Of a stretch of DNA of 60,000 nt, positions 1-10,489 are shown in pieces (positions within the stretch are counted from its first letter, which is position 1; every line of letters begins with the position of its first letter). Below the pieces are notes generated by a model, which was not told where the DNA came from, did no database searches, and was given only the letters and a program-made list of their open reading frames with translations. The position numbers were made by a program, and so were the translations under genes. The DNA is from Phoronis australis (Eukaryota; Phoronida; Phoronidae). The stretch is from assembly GCA_002633005.1 (NCBI GenBank), contig NMRA01000054.1, positions 316,952 to 376,951 of the forward strand, in the 5' to 3' direction.

Positions 1-34
1 AAACTGGACCTTTTCTACAAGCGCTTCTATAGGC

Positions 35-292
35 CAGTGGCAGATTTAGGGGGGGGGGCATGGCCCCCTTAAAATTCTCCCCGATACCATTTTAGGGGAG
101 GGGTGAATGCACAATTCATAGGCCTTGAACAAACCCCGCTTATCGTTTTTTTTTAGTAATGAGGTCCACAAACCCAAATTTCAAAACCCCTGCAACCCTA
201 CATTTTAGGGTGTGTGCGTGCATGTGGTGAAATCGAGGTTATTCCTGTGCCCTGCCCCCCCCCCCTAACTTAAAATCCTGGATCTGCCCCTG
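35..292. mobile_element. hAT-like MITE
   Basis: A 258-bp element with short inverted ends (CAGTGGCAGAT at the left, ATCTGCCCCTG at the right), flanked by the 5-bp direct repeat TAGGC at 30-34 and 293-297. The inside holds G-runs and C-runs near the two ends. The CAGxGGC termini fit hAT-type non-autonomous elements, and no coding capacity is seen. Family assignment is inferred from the ends only. Confidence 0.65.
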
Positions 293-1018
293 TAGGCCAT
301 TGAAACTAGATCCCTGTGAAATGAAAACCAAAAGCATTTGGTATAAATACCTGTACTTTCTCACTGAGTGACATTAACTTTTCCTTTCAGAAGAAAGGCT
401 TTATACCAATGGTAAAAACTTTTCAATTTTGTACACATTATGGGGGACATGACATTTAGTGACTGCATCCATTGTCTGATTGTCAGTTGAATGCCCGTTA
501 ATGTTACAGTTTTGATGATCGAATAAATTTTTTATCAACAGGCAAGTTTGTTACTAATTAATGAAACCACAATATTTCCTCAGTTTTAAAGCCCCATATA
601 GTGCAGTTGTGCTTATTCTTTATACAGCTGAAATGATTACCGATTATGCTTGCGAATTGTCATTTTCCTGTTGACCTCTAGAAATGTGCAGTGATCAAAA
701 TGAAGTATTCCCTTTGTTTGCACTTGATTTGTTTGTGTGCTGTGTAATTATTTTTAGAGCTTTGAACAATTTTAAGTTTTGTGACCACCTGTCGAAGACT
801 TGCACCAGGGGAAATAGCAATTATAATAAGGCCTAGCACAACGATGCATTTTGATAACAATCCGTCTTTTTACCAGCTGTTTACATGCACACAGCGACGC
901 ATGCGCAATTCCATCATCACTAGTACAGCAGCGACACCGCGAGAATTCTCCGAATAGCCCCATTGAACGTACAGCATAAATGTACAAGATTGGTTATTAA
1001 ACCTGCATGTTGCTTTAC

Positions 1019-1174
1019 CTTGTATTCTGACCAAACTAGACAGGTCAAACCGCTTGGACTTGTAATCAACTCGACACTGACTGGTGAGAGGATGGTCTAG
1101 ACAGGCATATTGAGTGTCCCAGCTGAATATGTAGGTACAGTGCGATTCTGTCTCAAAAATGGGCTGGCCAGCAC
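1019..1174 (-). CDS. CIMR exon, start of a repeat
   Basis: Acceptor CACCAG before 1174 and donor GTAAAG after 1019. It encodes [20 protein letters not shown] followed by QYAC, then a cysteine and RFDLSSLV. This is the classic N-terminal third of a CIMR repeat. Entry phase is 1, which does not match the phase-2 end of the preceding visible exon at 3864. Confidence 0.82.
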
Positions 1175-4100
1175 CTGGTGAGAAACATAGAAGAACTGAA
1201 GGACAACAAACAACGATCTTATGACATCGACACTGTTTTGATCCTTTTTATCACTAACTTTATCTGTTTCAGGAATAGACTGACACTAATTTTAGTTCTA
1301 CAGGTTTTACTTTGCAGCTGTTCAATTTGTTTACTAGCAGATAGCATTTGATTAATGTGACCCATAGGGTCAGGCTAGTGAGAAGTGACGTAATTGGTTC
1401 ACAATAGAAAACTGGAGGATATTCGAGAGGAATGTTCCATCATATAAGTGATTAAAAAATAAAACCGTAGTCCACAACATTCAAGAGCCTTGTTTTTGTA
1501 TATAGAAATCCCGTCCGCAAAGTTCTAGAATGTTTTTATTTACTAGAAGTGAAAAGTTCCAATGAGTACATTGTGAGAGAATATAAGTATCGGGATATGA
1601 GTCATTTGAAGTTGAGTGGAGTTAAAGTAATGAGATAAAGAATCAGCAGTTACGGTGTTTGTCAGTTACAAATGTCTGAAGCTACCGATGGATACCACAA
1701 ACTGTCACATGGACAAATCGATTTACGAAGTTGCATTCGTGAAAAATTATACAACATGGCAAATGGATTTGGAAAGCTGTTTCAGGAGATCCCCCAGCCA
1801 GCCAGTAACGGGTCCTATAAATAGGCACAGATGACTCATATGCCATTACATCATTCCCAGACAACCAATAGAAGCAGGCCAGTTGAGCCAACACTCATTC
1901 CCAGACAACCAATAGAAGCAGGCCAGTTGAGCCAACACTCATTCACAGACAACCAATAGAAGCAGGCCAGTTGAGCCAACACTCATTCACAGACAACCAA
2001 TAGAAGCAGGCCAGTTGAGCCAACACTCATTCACAGTTTCACAAAGAGAATTTTGGAATTACGCAATACATTTGTCTGAGGATGAGTTAGAGAAAGTCCA
2101 CTACACCTCTAAAACCTAAAACTGAAAAGAAGTAAATAATAAATCTCTTCACCAGCATAATAATAATTGTGGAAAATGACCAAAAAGTCAGTACTACTCA
2201 TTAACATTGATGAACATTTACCGACTTCAAAATTATGAAAATTGACAATTAATTTTGCTCTGGAATATTCGATACAATAAAAATTACAAATAACCTAGTA
2301 ACACTATATTTATAAAAATCCATTGTGCACAAATTCTCATACAAAAAACAACATTAAAGACACAGCTAATTGCTACAGCAGAGCTTTATGAGTATGCTGC
2401 CCTGATGTCGCATACTGGGCCACCTACCAGCTGTTTTGTTGCAATGGAAGTGAATTACTGTCTCTCTCTGGAACGTGTTATGGCAGGGGGCGCCACCTTG
2501 GTAAGTCAATGTTAGGTCACCATCCGAATATCTGCAAACACATCACAAAAAAGAACAGTGCTTTTGCTCTCAAATATTTAAGGACAAAAACAAAGTTGGT
2601 TCTGGTCGGTTTTTCTTTACAGTGGCAGACAACAAAAACACATTCCAACTCAAAAATAATCAAAATGGGCAATAGGTGGCGCAGATTCTGTCAAATCTAT
2701 TCAAAAATTGTAAAGCATAGTCATCCTCATAATAGAAACCAATTTGCCAAATTTCATGAAAAACTGTATAGGAACTCTGAAGAAACAGAGGCAAACATTA
2801 AAAACTAAAATTGCCACTGGGGGGTACAGTATTAGTCAGATTTGTCCAATAAAAGTCATGGCCATCCCTTGTCACCATCCAAATTTGACAAAGATCTTGT
2901 AAAGAGTTAAAGAGGTACAGCCATGGATGCACAGCAGTCAGCCATGGTCTGCTGAGTAAGAACACCATATTTTCATAATCGTGTTTCAAAAGCAATAACA
3001 AATGACCACTAGGTGGCGCAGAAGCTATCCAATCCATCCGAAAATGAAAAGGCCTCCTTGCCACCATAATGGAAACCAATTTGTAGAATTTCATGGAAAT
3101 GCATTGGGGAATTCTAATTAATATACATAGGCAAACCAGTAGTGAGATACGTCCAAAAGTCATAGTCATCCATTGTCACATTCATAGAGAAGCACTTGCC
3201 AAATTTCACAAAGATGTGGATGTAAAAATAACAAAATAGCACTCAGGTACGCAACAGTTGAAAACCAGGTCCAAAAATCAACATCAGCCATGGACGTCCC
3301 TGCAGCAACACATTACACAAATTTTCACAATGTTCTTTCAAGTGGTTTGCTGGATGTAGCGGCGAATGCCAAAAACGAACTTGAAAATGACAAAAATAGT
3401 CACTATGTGGCCCAAGTCAAGTCCATCCACGAATGACATCATCTCTTTGATAGAAACCTAACTGCTGATTATATGAAAATTCATCAAGGAACTCTCAAGA
3501 TACAGTCTGTGGCAAAGAAACAAGAACAAATACTTGGGGGGCAGCGGTATTTGGATCAGTCCGAAACTTGTCATTATCCATCCTCAACCTGATAGGAGCA
3601 CATCTGTATTTAGATCCTACAAGAGTTTTAGGAGATACATCAGCGGACGTGGCAATATACACCCACTATGTGTATGTATATGTATGTGAGTGCATAAAGT
3701 CACTGATTTTACTTAATTCTCATTTATATGCTCAACTCAAGACGATAAGCGACTCAAAACAGGTAAGCTTTCACAAAAACACTAATTTTAGCTTTTACCT
3801 GTCGTAATATTTGTCACAAGCAGCTACAACTCAGTCAAGACACTTGAAAGTGAATGCAGATACCTGAGGGTTTGCTGGCGCACAGAACCAGCTATTTTCG
3901 CTAAGTTATCTCCCTTGGTTTGACAGACGGCGGCGTATGGATCAGCTTGAGCACTTGTTCCATTGCATGGAATGTTAAGTGGTCCACAAATGTTGAGATA
4001 GTAGGTATAATCACTATTGTCTTGGGGGTCATGAACTTTAACCTCATAGTTGTGGTCTGTGTTACACAAGGTAAAAAGCAGAGCGAGATTAACACCAAAG

Positions 4101-7100
4101 TCAAAACAATTAAATCCATTGTTAATTACCTTCAAATATTAGAGATCGTGATTAAAACCTACAAAACACACAATGTGGAATGGAGCTAACAGAAACAAAA
4201 ATAATGACGATGGAGTGGTGAACAGAAAAACAGGATGTTATGCATAAAATTGAAGTTATAAAAATTCTATTATATACGTACCAACACCATTTCGCTTCAA
4301 TGGGGTCAAGTCAAAGTTGACATCATGGACATCATCAGAGAACTTGCACTGATTGGTTGAGAGGTAGTCAACAGAACATGCATACTCTGTGCGCCACTCC
4401 ACAATATAGTGACAACCCATGTCTGACAGCAAAAGAGGGTCCTTGTTCTACAAAGAGCCAAGATTTAATATGTAGTTGATGGAACAGAGATTTTAACTTA
4501 AAGATGACAAGTCTGCATATTTAGCCATATATCTACAAAACTAATTTATGTAGATTTTAACTAGTTAGTAAAAGTATTCACTTTTCTGAAAGTATAAAGC
4601 CTGTAGACTTTGATCTTTGACCTTTTCCCAATCTTGCATTAGTCGATTCACATGATCATGTCTTTTTACCAAAATTTAGTAAAAAAAGAAAGGTAGATAG
4701 CAAAACAATGTTATCAATAACATGATCAAATATAAATGTTCTCAAAAACACTGTTCCAGTTTTCGAAAATGTCGGTTTTCAGTTCATGCAACTTCAGAGA
4801 CTTTTCATGACAATGATAGAAATTTAACTTTTGAAAGCCCCTTGTGCAAAAGTGGAATATTTTAAAAAAACATTTCCTACCAACATTTTAGAGAAAACTA
4901 CATGAAGCACAGTATCTGAAAGTTTCATATTAGGCAATTATAAGATATCATGGTCCATATTAGGCAATTATAAGATATCATGGTCCATATTAGGCAATAA
5001 TAAGATATCATGGTCAATATTAGGCAATAATAACATATCATGGTCCATATTAGGCAATTATAAGATACCATGGTCTATATTAGGCAATTATAAGATATCA
5101 TGGTCCATATTAGGCAATTATAAGATATCATGGTCCAAAGTCTGTCAAAACTGGAATTTTTCTAGGGTCCTACATAACTTCAAAAGTCTGTCTTAATGAC
5201 AATTATGTTTCCTTTACTCGAGGTCATGGGTTCGAGTCCCACTAGGGCACACTGTAGACCCTGGGGTCAGGTCTCCAGTTCCACAGCTTGGTTTTTACTA
5301 TCAATTAATAAAGCATATAAAGGCTTTAAGGTTATCAGTGCAATGGGTCCACCTGAGCTGCTCGTGCACATGCAAGGTGTATCAGAACACTTGCATTTTA
5401 ATAATGACAATAAATGTTTGCAAAGAAATTGATATGGTTTCGAAGCTAAAAGCCATATACAACATACTATGAAAACTGGGCAGAGTTATACATAATTATT
5501 CATTATCATGTAATAAAGCCATAAGAAACCCAGAGGTCCTTTAAAGCTGATAAACCATATTTTAATCAATATTGGACACCTCACTTAACTTTAAAAGGAT
5601 TTACTGACTGAAGTTTTACTTCAGTGGAAAAACTTTAAAACTAGACATTTTAAAAATCAGATAGGCATGCAAGTCTTTGGGTGTTGTTTCTTTACCCCGC
5701 CTCTTTTTGGACAACGGAATGTGACTGTCGTATTTAACCCATTCGGGCAGTCACTAGACTTGCTACTGGACATGTACTCTAAGACCAGATTTTTGTCCTT
5801 GTTTATAATCAACGGAGACACGGCAGATCCATATTTTGTAGGTTGCCCAGATGTGGGTTTTGAACAACTGGCTGACCCTTCACACCCCGAAGTAGCAGAA
5901 TCTGAAAGTTCAAGAAAATATGAATTAATTAAAAGCACAGCTAAATGCTGACTATTAATGTAAAACCAACATAAAGCCTCGATTTACATGCATATTTTCG
6001 TTTAAGCCCAATTAGTCTCCCTTGCTAAACATGACTCCACAATTTATTTGCTCAACTCTGTGACGTGCTATTTATTAACACTTATAATACTCACTTGGTG
6101 AAGGAAGATCACAAGGGAAAGTGTGTGATCAAATAGTGACATTATGTGATCACATCAGAATCAGGAAAATCTCATTTATTATTACTCAATCATATCAAAA
6201 AACTGAATGGCATGACCTTACTTGGAATATGGTAATGATATCGCTTATTAGGAGGTCGAAGCCAACATCAAGCCAATGAATTATCAATGATTTTCAAAAA
6301 TACAGAAGCCGACTGCACCACAAATCAATAGCGCAGTCACCCTTTCTGAAAAATTGAAGAAGGCCCACAATTTATATTTCAGTTATCCCATGGAAATCAG
6401 CTACACAATGCTCTTAATCAGGTCACAGAACTATTTTGGCAAACCAAATAAGCCAAACCACCCTCTGTGGGCAGCTGCCTGAAGAAATACTGGGTTAAAA
6501 TAGTTATGCAAGAATTATACTAAATTTAGGAAGAAATACATTACCAGAATGTATATGTGGGCACAAAAAGAAGAGTAGCAACCGTCATAGAATGAATGTA
6601 TGATTTATTATCAAATCTGCACCGTGGTTAGAAAAATTTGTGTCACCTGTTCTAATAACAATTTACTATAAATAAAAACTATTTTGAACACATGTGCTGA
6701 ATTCTGTGTAAGTTTATCATTTATACCTCTCAAATACGCCAAAGTTTATGAAATTTATCAAGCTTTATAGCTGATAGGTCATGAATCTGCCTTGGGATGA
6801 AAAACACAGTCATTTAGATTTTGAAAACAAACACAAAATACAATCTCTAACATTGCAGTCAGATATATGGTCTGAATGTGCTTGACCTACAAAAATGACT
6901 GGTTGTAATAAGTGAATCAAGTACGAAGCCTCTTTAGTAATTTTTCCTATCTATGATCTTTCACGCCCAATAAAATTAAGAAATAACTTCTTATTATTGA
7001 CCTTCACTACACACCTGGTGTAATATCTCTGCAGACATTGATGTAGAATGACCTCTGTTGTTCATCGTCATTGACAAGGTAGCCTCCAGTTTGCTTAATC

Positions 7101-7844
7101 AGGGGAGACAAATCATGCTTGTTGCCACCGTCATCATACACAGAACATGGTACCTCGTTGACACCTTCTGGTACTACACTGCACACAGCATCGGTGTACC
7201 ACTCGAAATACGTGACACAGGCATAGGAAGCCAGCAAATCAGGTGATCCCTGGTCACAATAGTAAAATGCAGGTTTTAACACAAACAACCGGCATAAAGA
7301 GAGTGAAAGAATCTAGGGAAAAATGCACATCGAATCTTCAGAAATATTTTCATTACGCCTCGTTACATCTCACATAAAACCAAGAATTACATCCATATAA
7401 ATACAGAGCAAATAACATAAATCGTAATGAATCATGATGTGGTTCTGCAGTTAATGAAATACGGAATGTATCAAGCTGTTCTACACAAATGACTAAAGCA
7501 CCCTGCTGGTATATTGTTTTGCCAATTTATTTGATGGCATACATTTACTATTATATACACTTACCAATGATTTGCCACATTTCAAGATAAAGCTAGTCTT
7601 GTACAATTCACCACTGCTTAATGGGCATGGCGCCCCAGTGAACACGAGATGACTTTCTCCTGAAGAAGCAATTTTCTTATAATCTAACGAATCAGTGTAA
7701 TTGCCGAGTGATACCGCAGTATTTATTCCTCTTCTCCTGCACACAGCTGAATGTTCACAACCAGCCAAACTAACTGTCCCACATAGTCTGATGTTGTAGA
7801 TGTCCAATGTGTCATTTGATTTAATTTTTACTTCCCACGCAGTC
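1019..7844 (-). CDS. Cation-independent mannose-6-phosphate receptor (IGF2R)-like gene, partial, six exons seen
   Basis: Minus-strand exons in transcript order are 7844-7565, 7249-7015, 5901-5696, 4447-4282, 4056-3864 and 1174-1019. Known family: CIMR/MRH repeats of about 147 residues with eight cysteines, which bind phosphomannosyl lysosomal enzymes in the Golgi and endosomes. Seen: repeated motifs of the type C-x-Y-x-x-x-W-x-T-x-x-A-C, H/FDLS/TPL, and YYLNICGPL or FYINVC. Together these give the end of one repeat, one whole repeat, most of a second and the start of another. Splice phases agree at four junctions. At the fifth (3864 to 1174) the phase fails and the C-terminal third of a repeat is missing, so an exon is unseen or lost. 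No signal peptide or membrane segment is in the window, so both gene ends lie elsewhere. It could be any multi-repeat CIMR-family receptor rather than the IGF2R orthologue. Confidence 0.85.
1852..2036. repeat. 44-bp tandem repeat, four copies
   Basis: Units start at 1852, 1896, 1940 and 1984, with a partial fifth at 2028. Each begins CATTCCCAGA or CATTCACAGA and ends CCAACACT. The copies are nearly identical, which suggests recent expansion. Each contains CCAAT, by chance or otherwise. Confidence 0.95.
2480..3570. repeat. Degenerate repeat block with GCCACTAGGTGGCGC-like motif
   Basis: Several related stretches share a short G-rich motif preceded by AAAAxx (at about 2670, 2810, 3000 and 3390) and followed by sequence resembling CCAAATTTCATGAAAA. 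The motif is the reverse complement of the CTAGTGGCxxTTTT core of the array at 51.6-53.2 kb, so the two blocks look like one repeat family in opposite orientations. Open frames here are chance. Confidence 0.6.
3864..4056 (-). CDS. CIMR exon, middle of a repeat
   Basis: Acceptor TAACACAG before 4056 after a long pyrimidine tract; donor CAG|GTATCT after 3864. Phase 1 in, phase 2 out. It encodes [20 protein letters not shown] followed by LNICGPL, then two more cysteines. This matches the central strand of CIMR repeats and completes the repeat begun in exon 4447-4282. Confidence 0.88.
4282..4447 (-). CDS. CIMR exon, start of a repeat
   Basis: Acceptor CTTTGTAG before 4447 and donor GTACGT after 4282. 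Phase 0 in, phase 1 out, matching both neighbours. It contains [14 protein letters not shown], a second cysteine pair and [10 protein letters not shown], the hallmark first third of a CIMR repeat. It was too short for a standard ORF call and was found by reading the reverse strand. Confidence 0.9.
4926..5135. repeat. 30-bp tandem repeat, seven copies
   Basis: Seven units of CATATTAGGCAATTATAAGA plus TATCATGGTC start every 30 bp from 4926. Copies differ by one or two bases. It lies in a CIMR-gene intron. Confidence 0.97.
5200..5420 (+). mobile_element. tRNA-derived SINE fragment
   Basis: A pol III B-box match, GGTTCGAGTCC, lies at 5229-5239, followed by a non-tRNA body. No A-box is clear, so the 5' part is truncated or decayed. 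The open frame through it is not a gene. Confidence 0.45.
5696..5901 (-). CDS. CIMR exon, end of a repeat
   Basis: Acceptor ACTTTCAG before 5901 after a T-rich tract; donor GTAAAG after 5696. Phase 1 in, phase 0 out. It encodes [12 protein letters not shown], then [18 protein letters not shown] and TTVTFRC, the L-x-Y then C then F-x-C pattern that closes a CIMR repeat. Confidence 0.88.
7015..7249 (-). CDS. CIMR exon, first two thirds of a repeat
   Basis: Acceptor TTGTGACCAG before 7249 and donor CAG|GTGTGT after 7015. Phase 0 in, phase 1 out, both matching neighbours. It encodes [16 protein letters not shown], then [15 protein letters not shown] and [10 protein letters not shown], a textbook CIMR repeat. 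Confidence 0.9.
7565..7844 (-). CDS. CIMR exon, second half of a repeat
   Basis: Acceptor TTGTTCTAG before 7844 and donor TTG|GTAAGT after 7565. Phase 2 in, phase 0 out. It encodes [20 protein letters not shown] then CGT, two internal cysteines, [10 protein letters not shown] and SFILKC. It needs an upstream exon with the first third of this repeat. None was recognised between 7.85 and 17 kb. Confidence 0.88.
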
Positions 7845-8040
7845 CTAGAACAAGATCTTGTTATTAGATACATTTTTGTCACAGTTGTGTCACGAAGCAC
7901 CAAGTGTCACTCAGACTTGGCTCAAAAATTACGATTACATCACAAGAAATCCTTAACAAATTGTACAATCAAAGATCAGTAAGGTACTAGTAGGGAGTAT
8001 CTCTGCGGCAGAACAAGATAAATAGTTGTTTAGTGTACCA

Positions 8041-8122
8041 CACGAGGGGGGGAGGTGCGAGGGGGAGGTGCAAGGGGGNAGGGGTGCGAGGGGGGTAGGT
8101 GTGAGGGGGGAGATGCGCGGGG
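8041..8122. repeat. G-rich low-complexity run with an N
   Basis: Alternating GGGGGAGGTGC-type runs with an ambiguous base at 8079. Enough consecutive G-tracts are present to allow G-quadruplex formation on the plus strand, which may explain the unresolved base. Confidence 0.8.
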
Positions 8123-8960
8123 GTCAAACAATGAAACTGAACTCACTTAATGAAGGTTAAGAAATGTCATTGTCTAGTGCAATGAAAATATGACAATTTA
8201 ATCTTAGATGTTTTCCAACATTACTATCATTTGTCAATCTCGTCCCTAGTGTTTCACTGAACAATTGAATAGAGGAATTACTACACTGCCATTCAAATCC
8301 ATGATTCTTTATGACCGTACATCTGTCTGGCTTCACACCTGCAGTCGCACAAGTGCCCTAAACTTTGAAAATTAGGTCAACCACAAAATTTGTAGTGAGT
8401 TCAACATGCATTTTTCAACCTATTGGCAATAAAAAGTAGTCATTTTGCCCTACACTGGAGATGTTCTACATTGTCTTCAATGAAGCCGCAAGAATGGTGA
8501 CAATTTCCTTGAACCAAAATAGATTTCACACATTTGCTTTCACATTGGCTTAACTCCAGTAAACAATGAAGTTAACAGAAACGTTCATACTGGCTTCAGA
8601 ATGGCCATCAAACTAAACAGTAAGTGATGCTCAAAGTTATTGTCTTGCCTCCTCAGACTCAGTTGGTTAGGCACATTATCAGTGACGTCACAGCGCGAGT
8701 CCTGGGAACCAAGTTAATTTATTGCAATTTTGCCTCCTTCCCATACGCAAATTGCATAGCCTCCGCTAGGTAGGTTGAGGGATAAAACAAGTCATTGCCA
8801 AGGTGGTGCTGATGCATCAGGTGACCTTTACCTTAGTTTTTTGTACAGCGTTGACGTCTTGCGTGCATTAAGAATTTTTTAACATGGCAAGTTGAGAACT
8901 TCTATGATTTAAATTCGACTACTCATTATTAAAGCAAAATATTATGTCAATATTAGCAAT
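8123..8960. other. Non-coding stretch
   Basis: No convincing gene. A minus-strand frame at 8180-8335 follows an AG but lacks CIMR spacing. A tRNA-like A-box (CAGTTGGTTAGGCAC) lies near 8661-8675 with only a weak B-box, possibly an old SINE. Confidence 0.4.
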
Positions 8961-8962
8961 AA

Positions 8963-9196
8963 CAGAGGCTGATCTACAGGAGGGTTCAACCCCTCCCCCC
9001 CCCCCTAGGGACAGGATCCAAAATAAAAATTGGAAAAAAATTCGCCAAAAAAACAAAATCAGCTACTAAAAACCACAAAAAAACTTACACGGTAGGGGAG
9101 AAACCCCCTCCTGACCTTCCTTCCGCTCGGCACTACACGCATCGGATTCACTCGAATCCTAAACCCTCCCTTACTGAAAACGTAGATCTGCCACTG
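8963..9196. mobile_element. hAT-like MITE, decayed, same family as 21833
   Basis: Ends are CAGAGGCTGATCTAC at the left and GTAGATCTGCCACTG at the right. Its right half read in reverse (TACGTTTTCAGTAAGG, then GGGTTTAGGATTC and GTGCCGAGCGG) matches the start of the element at 21833 almost base for base. C-rich and G-rich tracts lie inside. No ORF. Confidence 0.65.
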
Positions 9197-9799
9197 TGAC
9201 ACTAATTCGAATGGAATTACAAAAATTGTGTACCTGTTCGGAAGTCCTTATCCATACTGTGGGAAGTTAATGTGTTAAGTCTTTAATAAATACATTCAAT
9301 TGACAGGAGAAATCCAAAATGTCCTGATTTGTTTAAGAAATGACTAATTCCCCAATACCTCAAACTCATTGCATAGGTTTTCAAACTCGAAGCAAGTAAG
9401 CCAAACTCGTCACAACAAATTCAAACTAGATGCAGTGATGAGTCAAAACAGTTAGTGGAGAACATGTCCCCTCAATCTGCTGGGATGTACCCAGATTTCA
9501 CTTCCCCTTCTTTCAATACTATGCTGATCGACTCATTGACTTTTGCACACCACATTGTGTATTAGAGGAAACAAGTGAGTGAACCAAGTACAATGAAATG
9601 CAATTTCTTAAGTTACCTAGATTTGAAGTAATACTGTACATGGACTTCATCCAATATTTATGAGTACAAAAAGTAGGGTTTCAAAAATGGGTTTCCACAC
9701 ACAAACCCAATTTATCTAAATCCTTAAAGTTAGCCACTTCATGACAGTGAAATAAGTCAACCATGTGCAAAAGGTAATTATAGCAATAGGACTTTGTTG

Positions 9800-10010
9800 G
9801 TTTAACAAGTGCGCGGCATAATTCGCCAAAAAGGTTTCAGCGTATGGATTGGAGGCCCTATGGGATGGCCTCTGTCACCGTCTACTGGGACCAGTTGAGA
9901 CGGTAGTACTGTTGTAGTAATAGCTGAGATCACCTGTCCCGGGAATCGAACCAGCAACCCTGATAAAACCAGCAAGTGTGCTAACCATTCAGCCACTAGG
10001 CAATTGCCCA
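9800..10010 (-). mobile_element. tRNA-derived SINE
   Basis: Read on the minus strand, an A-box (TGGCTGAATGGTTAGC, 9995-9980) is followed by a B-box (GGTTCGATTCC, 9952-9942) at tRNA-like spacing, then a non-tRNA body. The acceptor stem does not pair well, so this is a SINE head rather than a functional tRNA. A second, more decayed copy follows at about 10078-10165. Confidence 0.7.
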
Positions 10011-10019
10011 TTAGCAATT

Positions 10020-10349
10020 GGCTAACAGAGGCTCATGTGATTCACCGGAAACACGGCAACAACATTCAGACGAGATAACCCGACCAGGGAATCGAAGCAC
10101 CAACCACGATAAAACCAGAAAGCATGCTTAATTCCATTCAGCTAGTAATAGGCATTTGCCCTTTACTCCGCTTTATTAGGGTGAGCAAAGCAAAACAGAA
10201 ATTTCATCAGAAACACTTGAAAGGAGTCTTAAATGGTAGTTTTAGACATGCCACTTATACAACTCTTTGAATTTTTTAAATCGGCTTGGCAGTTCTCGAG
10301 TTATTTAAACTTTATAGTGGCTAACAGAGGCTCATGTGATTCACCGGAA
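10020..10349. repeat. 31-bp exact direct repeat flanking a decayed SINE copy
   Basis: The sequence beginning GGCTAACAGAGGCTCATGTG occurs at 10020-10050 and again at 10319-10349. The interval contains the second, degraded SINE-like copy. Confidence 0.8.
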
Positions 10350-10489
10350 GCACGTCTATAACAGTCTAAAATTGTCTCCAAAGTCATGGTATGTGTCCAT
10401 GATAACTCACTGCATATGGCACATATGCATGCTTCATCCTAGATTCAATGTTATTCTCTTTATTTTGAAATGATTAACGCCTGTGGATG

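Larger units (their letters stand above)
1175..3863. other. Intron of the CIMR-like gene, repeat-filled
   Basis: About 2.7 kb between two visible receptor exons. It holds the 44-bp tandem repeat at 1852-2036 and a block of GGTGGCGC-type repeats at about 2480-3570. The receptor exon expected here (L-x-Y-x-x-G-D-x-C followed by a Thr-rich strand and C) was searched for by eye on the minus strand and not found. Confidence 0.5.

Noticed and set aside
1682-1894. 70-codon minus-strand ORF as the missing CIMR exon
   Set aside because: It overlaps the 44-bp tandem repeat and lacks the expected L-x-Y-x-x-G-D-x-C pattern.
8180-8335. Minus-strand frame after ACTGCAG with RCTVIKNHGFEWQC, superficially like a CIMR exon
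   Set aside because: Cysteine and tryptophan spacing does not match CIMR repeats, there is no good donor, and no phase link to 7844.
9937-10003. Possible tRNA gene on the minus strand
   Set aside because: The A and B boxes are good, but the acceptor and anticodon stems do not pair cleanly and a second decayed copy follows. It fits a SINE head.
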